From Amphiplicatus metriothermophilus (GTDB lineage Bacteria; Pseudomonadota; Alphaproteobacteria; Caulobacterales; Parvularculaceae): DNA of 64,000 nt. Each line of letters begins with the position of its first letter. The stretch's first letter is position 1. The notes below the pieces were generated by a model. That model made no database searches and had not been told where the DNA came from. It saw nothing but the letters and a program-made list of their open reading frames with translations. The DNA is taken from NCBI RefSeq assembly GCF_900199215.1, contig NZ_FZQA01000001.1, positions 1 to 64,000 of the forward strand, read 5' to 3'. The translations under genes were made by a program, and so were the position numbers. Below are positions 60,564-64,000 of this stretch, piece after piece.

Positions 60564-61120
60564 AGCCGCGCTCCCCGGTAGGGCGCGACGAGGGCCTCGA
60601 CCGCCTGCGGCAGGGCTGCGACGCGCTCGGTCGCCACCGCCTCGCGGTGCTCGTAGAAATGCGCCGCGAGCAGCCGGATCGCGTGTTTGATCTCCTCGGG
60701 AACCGCGTCCGCGTCCGGCCAGCCGGCGGCGAACTCGATCCGCACCCCGCCGATCAGGCGATCCGTATGCGGCCACGGCCCGCGCGGGGCGAGGCGCGCG
60801 CCGAGTCCGGTCTCGACGTCGTAAAGATCGGGCGAAACCGGGCTCGCCGAACCGTCGCGCATCGCGATCTCGACCGCCGCGACCGCCGAGACCGGCCCGC
60901 GCGGCAGCGCGAAGGGCGCGCCCGGCGGACGGTCGAGCGCGAGCCGCCAGGTCTGGGCGAGGACGGCGAGGCCCGCGCGCGTCTCGATCGCGCGGCGGGC
61001 GGCCATGAGATAGACGGCGATGAGGCCGTCTTCCTCGCCGTGAGTCACGCGCAGATGCGCTTTCGCCTCGTCGAGACTGACCGGCTCTTCCGCCGGCGGG
61101 ATGATGAGTTCAAGGGACAT
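60560..61120 (-). CDS. GTA g6-like head-tail connector protein
   Basis: A 186-aa connector (RcGTA g6, phage gp6-like). Conserved motifs are PAEEPVSLDEAKAHLRVTHG, LIAVYLMAARRAIETRAGLA, LAQTWRLALDRPPG, and the helical C-terminus IKHAIRLLAAHFYEHREAVA. It attaches to the portal to extend the neck. A 106-bp gap separates it from the capsid gene, containing the inverted repeat at 61175-61203. Confidence 0.93.
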   Translation of the reverse strand: MSLELIIPPAEEPVSLDEAKAHLRVTHGEEDGLIAVYLMAARRAIETRAGLAVLAQTWRLALDRPPGAPFALPRGPVSAVAAVEIAMRDGSASPVSPDLYDVETGLGARLAPRGPWPHTDRLIGGVRIEFAAGWPDADAVPEEIKHAIRLLAAHFYEHREAVATERVAALPQAVEALVAPYRGARL

Positions 61121-61174
61121 GACGCAACGCTCCCTGTGATCTTTCGCATGCAGATTCCGGCGCGCCGGCCCGAT

Positions 61175-61203
61175 TCCCCTCCCCCGCTCCGCGGGAGAGG
61201 GGA
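61175..61203. repeat. Inverted repeat in the g5-g6 spacer
   Basis: TCCCCTCCCCCGC (61175-61187) pairs with GCGGGAGAGGGGA (61191-61203), one mismatch in 13, over loop TCC. The sequence is closely similar to the repeat at 59789-59816. It falls between the very highly needed capsid gene and g6, where a hairpin could lower downstream expression. Confidence 0.7.
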
Positions 61204-61226
61204 GCGGGCGGCGCCCGCCGACGCGG

Positions 61227-62465
61227 TCACGAAACGGCGAACTTCAACAGCTTCACCGCGTCGAAATTCTGCACGCCGCCGCCGACCCGTTTCGTGGTGT
61301 AGAACAGCACGAACGGTTTCGCCGTATACGGATCGCGCAGGATTCTGACGCCCTGGCGGTCGACGATGAGATAGCCCCGGGCGAAGTCGCCGAAGGCGAT
61401 CGAGAAGCTGCCCGCGCCGATCGCCGGCATCTCTTCGACCTCCGTGACCGGATAGCCGAGCAGCCGCGAGGGCGCGCCGGCTTCGGCCGAAGGCTGCCAG
61501 AGATAGTCGCCCTCGGCGTTCTTGAACTTCCGCACCGCGCTCAGCGTCGAGCGGTTCATGATGAAGCGGCCGTTCGCGCGGAAGGCCTGCTTGGGCGCGT
61601 AAACGAGATCGAGCAGCACGTCGGCCGGGTCCGCGGCGGGAAAGGCGCCGTCGACGCCGGTCGCGATATAGCCGATCTCGTCCGGCCCGCGACTCGCCTC
61701 CGGCGCGCTCGCGTAGGACAGAAGGCCCTTCGGGCGCGCGATCCCGTCGCCGTTGACGAAGGCGTCGCTTTCCTGCGCGGCGAACTCGCCCTGCACCTCG
61801 TCGGCGAGCCACTGTTCGATATCGACGACCGCGTCGTCGAGCAGCGCCTGGCTCGCGGCCGGCATGGCGTAAAGCTCCATGGTCGGAAAATCGACCGAAG
61901 AGAGGGTCGGCGCCGTCGTTTCGGGCCGCGCCGCGGTCTCGCCGACCCAGCCCGCCGCCGCGCCGCCGAGGCTGACCGGTTTCTTGAACACGCTGGCGCC
62001 GATTTCGCGGACGCTGGCGATCCGGCGGAAGGGCGAGACGTTCCTGACCGCCGCCATGATGAGCCGCTCCACCGGCTCGGGCGCGAGATAGCCCGCATCC
62101 GGATCGTCGCCGATTGTCACGGCTTTCGCTTCAAGGGCGTGCAGCGCGCTCGCGTCGCCGGCGCGCACATAGCGGGCGAAAGCCGCCTTGCGCCCGTCCG
62201 CGGCGGGCGCGGCCTCGCCCTTGGCCGGACGCTTCGCCGCGAGGGCGAGCCGGTCGAGCGCGGCCTTCTGCTCGTCGAGCGCCCGGTCGATGCGGGCGAT
62301 CTTCTCCCTGAGCACGACATCGTCGCGCACGCCTTTCTCAAGCGCGGAAAGGCGCCGGTCGTTGTTGCGCTTGAAGGTCTCGAAGGCGCGCAGGAACTCC
62401 GTCATGGCCGCGCGGATCTCCGGCGAGGCCGGGGCGGCGGCGCCGGCTTTGGTTTCGATGGTCAT
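61227..62465 (-). CDS. GTA g5-like major capsid protein
   Basis: A 412-aa HK97-fold major capsid protein (RcGTA g5). Residues about 15-100 form a coiled-coil scaffold region (FKRNNDRRLSALEKGVRDDV, IARIDRALDEQKAALDRLAL) that the g4 protease normally removes. The capsid core begins around AGYLAPEPVERLIMAAVRNV and has SRGPDEIGYIATGVDG, FIMNRSTLSAVRKFKNAEGD, IAFGDFARGYLIVDRQGVRI. It ends near AVKLLKFAVS. AAAGGAG precedes the ATG, the best ribosome-binding site in the cluster, fitting the most abundant product. Confidence 0.95.
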   Translation of the reverse strand: MTIETKAGAAAPASPEIRAAMTEFLRAFETFKRNNDRRLSALEKGVRDDVVLREKIARIDRALDEQKAALDRLALAAKRPAKGEAAPAADGRKAAFARYVRAGDASALHALEAKAVTIGDDPDAGYLAPEPVERLIMAAVRNVSPFRRIASVREIGASVFKKPVSLGGAAAGWVGETAARPETTAPTLSSVDFPTMELYAMPAASQALLDDAVVDIEQWLADEVQGEFAAQESDAFVNGDGIARPKGLLSYASAPEASRGPDEIGYIATGVDGAFPAADPADVLLDLVYAPKQAFRANGRFIMNRSTLSAVRKFKNAEGDYLWQPSAEAGAPSRLLGYPVTEVEEMPAIGAGSFSIAFGDFARGYLIVDRQGVRILRDPYTAKPFVLFYTTKRVGGGVQNFDAVKLLKFAVS

Positions 62466-62495
62466 ATGCTGCTCCTTTACTGTCTGTACTGATGG

Positions 62496-62981
62496 TCAGG
62501 CTGCGAAGAGGCGCGTCGCCTCGCGCAGGCTTTCGGCGAGGGCGTCCGCAGGCGGCGCCGGCTTTTCCGGGGGCCCGAGGCGCGTCACGCGCGCGCCAGG
62601 CGCCATCGGGAAGGTGACGAGCGAGACCTCCCAAAGGTCGGCCTCGAGAATGACGCGCCCGCCCTTTTCGCGGCGCGCGCGCACGGTCTGAAAGCCGATG
62701 GAGAGCCCGTCGAGGCCGCCGCCCGCGACGAGCGCGTAGGCCTCGCGCGCGGTCTCGGAGCCGAGAATGAGCTCGCCGACCGCATAGAGCCCGCGCGCGT
62801 CCTCCGTGAAGGACAGCCAGCGCCCGATGGGGATTTCCGCCGCATGCTGATAAAGAAAGCGGATCTCGGGCGCCGACCGGCGGGCGCGAAAGGCGCCGGG
62901 CGCGACGACGTCGCCGTTCATGTCCGGCGCGCCGAAGATCGAGGCGTAGCCCTCGATGCGGGCGACGAGATTCCCGCTCAC
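62496..62981 (-). CDS. GTA g4-like prohead protease
   Basis: A 161-aa HK97-type prohead serine protease (S78 family), which matures the capsid. The conserved core is RIEGYASIFGAPDMNGDVVA, then IRFLYQHAAEIPIGRW with the catalytic His. GGLDGLSIGFQTVRAR carries the nucleophilic Ser. Further on is EADLWEVSLVTFPMAPGARV. The start is GTG at 62981 behind AAGGAG and overlaps the g3.5 stop (GTGA). Confidence 0.93.
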   Translation of the reverse strand: MSGNLVARIEGYASIFGAPDMNGDVVAPGAFRARRSAPEIRFLYQHAAEIPIGRWLSFTEDARGLYAVGELILGSETAREAYALVAGGGLDGLSIGFQTVRARREKGGRVILEADLWEVSLVTFPMAPGARVTRLGPPEKPAPPADALAESLREATRLFAA

Positions 62982-63256
62982 GGCCGGTTCTCCTTGTAGG
63001 CTCTGTCGATCTTCGCCTCGATCCGGTCGAGGCTGTCGCGTATGGCGCGGGTCTGTTCTTCGAGCCGGGCGGTGCGCTCGACGAGCGCGACATTGGCCTC
63101 GGCCCGGCGTTCGAGCTGGGCGAGGCGCTCGGCCGCCGCGCCGGCCCACACGAGCGCGAGGCCGGTCTGCGCGGCCAGCGCGGCGCCGACCGCGATGGTC
63201 ACGCGCACTTCCGGCGCGCGGCGCCGCGCGCCGAGCTCCGCATTGCGTTCAGACAT
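62978..63256 (-). CDS. GTA g3.5-like small membrane/coiled-coil protein
   Basis: A 92-aa protein in the position of g3.5 of RcGTA. It has one hydrophobic segment (about residues 19-42, TIAVGAALAAQTGLALVWAG) followed by a coiled coil (LAQLERRAEANVALVERTAR, LEEQTRAIRDSLDRIEAKID). The function is not established. Its ATG lies inside the last codons of the portal gene (8-base overlap) and its stop overlaps g4. Confidence 0.85.
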   Translation of the reverse strand: MSERNAELGARRRAPEVRVTIAVGAALAAQTGLALVWAGAAAERLAQLERRAEANVALVERTARLEEQTRAIRDSLDRIEAKIDRAYKENRP

Positions 63257-64000
63257 CGCCCGCCTCCCCGCCGGCGCGCGGCGCCAGGCCGAGCATGGCG
63301 CGCTTTTCGTCCTCGTCGAGGAAATCGGCCGCCGAGACGCGCGCCCACAGCGCGTCGCGTTCGGCCGCCAGCGCCTCGATCCCGGCGAGATCGCACTCGA
63401 CGCGCGCGCCGAAGGCCCGGCCGAGCCAGCCCGTGAGCGCGGCCGCGGTCTTCTTCACCAGCGGCAGCACGGTCTGCTTCCAGAAGGCGAGATTGGCCTC
63501 GCGATAGTTCGAATACGTATTGTCGCCGGGAATGCCGAGCAGCATCGGCGGCACGCCGAAGGCGAGCGCAATCTCGCGCGCGGCGGCGTTCTTCGCCTCC
63601 ATGAAGTCCATGTCGGCGGGGCTCAGCGACATCTGCCGCCAGTCAAGCCCGCCGTCGAGAACGATCGGCCGACCGGCGCCGGCGGGTCCGGCGTAGGTCT
63701 CGGCGAGCTCGGCCTTGAGCCGCTCGAACTGCTCGGGCGCGAGGCTTTCGGCGCCTTCCGGCCCCTTGTAGACGAGCGCGCCCGAGGGCCGCGCGGCGTT
63801 GTCGAGCAGCGCCTTGTTCCAGGCGGTCGCGGCGTTGTGCAGATCGACCGGAGCGGCCGCCGCTTCGAGCGGGGAAAGCCCGTAATGATCGTTGGTCGGA
63901 TGAAAGAGCTTCAGATGCAGGATCGGCGCGATCGCGCCCTCGTCCATGCGGAACAGCACCTTGCGCCCGCCGACGGAATACTCATAGGCGTCGGGCCAGC
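63249..64000 (-). CDS. GTA g3-like portal protein (5' end beyond the window)
   Basis: The C-terminal 250 residues of a phage portal protein of the HK97 type (RcGTA g3). Recognisable motifs are LHLKLFHPTNDHYGLSPLEA, AATAWNKALLDNAARPSGAL, and DWRQMSLSPADMDFMEAKNA. EIALAFGVPPMLLGIPGDNT follows, then NYREANLAFWKQTVLPLVKK. The reading frame continues without interruption to the window edge (WPDAYEYSVGGRKVLFRM), so the true start is outside. The terminase genes g1-g2 should follow beyond the right edge. Confidence 0.94.
   Translation of the reverse strand, partial: WPDAYEYSVGGRKVLFRMDEGAIAPILHLKLFHPTNDHYGLSPLEAAAAPVDLHNAATAWNKALLDNAARPSGALVYKGPEGAESLAPEQFERLKAELAETYAGPAGAGRPIVLDGGLDWRQMSLSPADMDFMEAKNAAAREIALAFGVPPMLLGIPGDNTYSNYREANLAFWKQTVLPLVKKTAAALTGWLGRAFGARVECDLAGIEALAAERDALWARVSAADFLDEDEKRAMLGLAPRAGGEAGDV

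Noticed and set aside
52230-64000. An ordinary prophage
   Set aside because: No integrase, repressor, replication, lysis or attachment sites are seen, and the gene order and small genes match GTAs rather than temperate phages. The region right of the window was not visible, so this is a judgement.

Overview
The window is a GC-rich (roughly two-thirds GC), densely coded chromosomal segment from an alphaproteobacterium. The best evidence is a head-to-tail structural cluster collinear with the Rhodobacter capsulatus gene transfer agent (GTA) at 52.2-64.0 kb, which marks several alphaproteobacterial orders. Also consistent are a TtpC-type TonB operon, an etfBA/3-hydroxybutyryl-CoA dehydrogenase block and an xseB...dxs-tlyA isoprenoid block. 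A relative of the Parvularculales/Rhodobacterales/Caulobacterales is likely; a closer assignment is inference without a marker gene.

Layout. 0-9.6 kb: aldo/keto reductase, a PadR regulator translationally coupled to a membrane protein, a DUF1287 secreted hydrolase, DoxX-like and YccF membrane proteins, an unrecognised 578-aa secreted cysteine-hydrolase-like protein, a HIG1-type membrane protein, and etfB-etfA closed by a terminator. 9.1-11.8 kb: DUF1203 protein, flavodoxin-like protein, 3-hydroxybutyryl-CoA dehydrogenase and dodecin, so this flank is rich in flavin and beta-oxidation functions. 12-17.9 kb: a seven-gene minus-strand envelope-energising operon (DUF3450, long TolQ/ExbB-like protein, ExbB, two ExbD, TonB, TPR protein). 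A 416-bp non-coding gap follows. It holds a stem-loop and an orphan plus-strand terminator, and I propose it encodes a small RNA. Next come divergent tRNA-Gln and tRNA-Pro genes.

18.7-28.5 kb: S9 peptidase, lipoprotein amidohydrolase, small enzymes, an ATP-grasp-like protein translationally coupled to a metallo-beta-lactamase-fold hydrolase, pdxH, aroC and an MddA-like methyltransferase. 28.6-38.9 kb: a long minus-strand run. In transcription order it is a histone-deacetylase-like protein, histidine phosphatase, xseB, two small cysteine-rich exported proteins, dxs, a DUF3179 protein, tlyA, a TrmA-family RNA methyltransferase, a SAM methyltransferase, and a hybrid kinase whose ATP-binding domain looks degenerate. 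39-52 kb: M20 peptidase, MOSC protein, SDR, a Doc/AbrB toxin-antitoxin pair with a striking operator, a large acyl-CoA dehydrogenase, tsaC/sua5, a FAD-linked D-2-hydroxyacid dehydrogenase, xseA and a TPR protein.

52.2-64.0 kb: GTA genes in the order g3 (truncated by the window edge), g3.5, g4, g5, g6, g7, g8, g9, g10, a small chaperone gene, g11-g15, all on the minus strand and mostly coupled by 1-8 base overlaps. All look intact. Short heptameric tandem arrays and GC-rich palindromes sit in spacers from 41 to 61 kb, several inside the GTA cluster and some supplying the stop codons of adjacent genes.

Most of the window is ordinary chromosome. The parts most worth a second look are the cysteine-rich cassette at 36.4-37.0 kb, the putative small RNA at 18.06-18.25 kb, the degenerate kinase, the 578-aa protein and the heptamer arrays.
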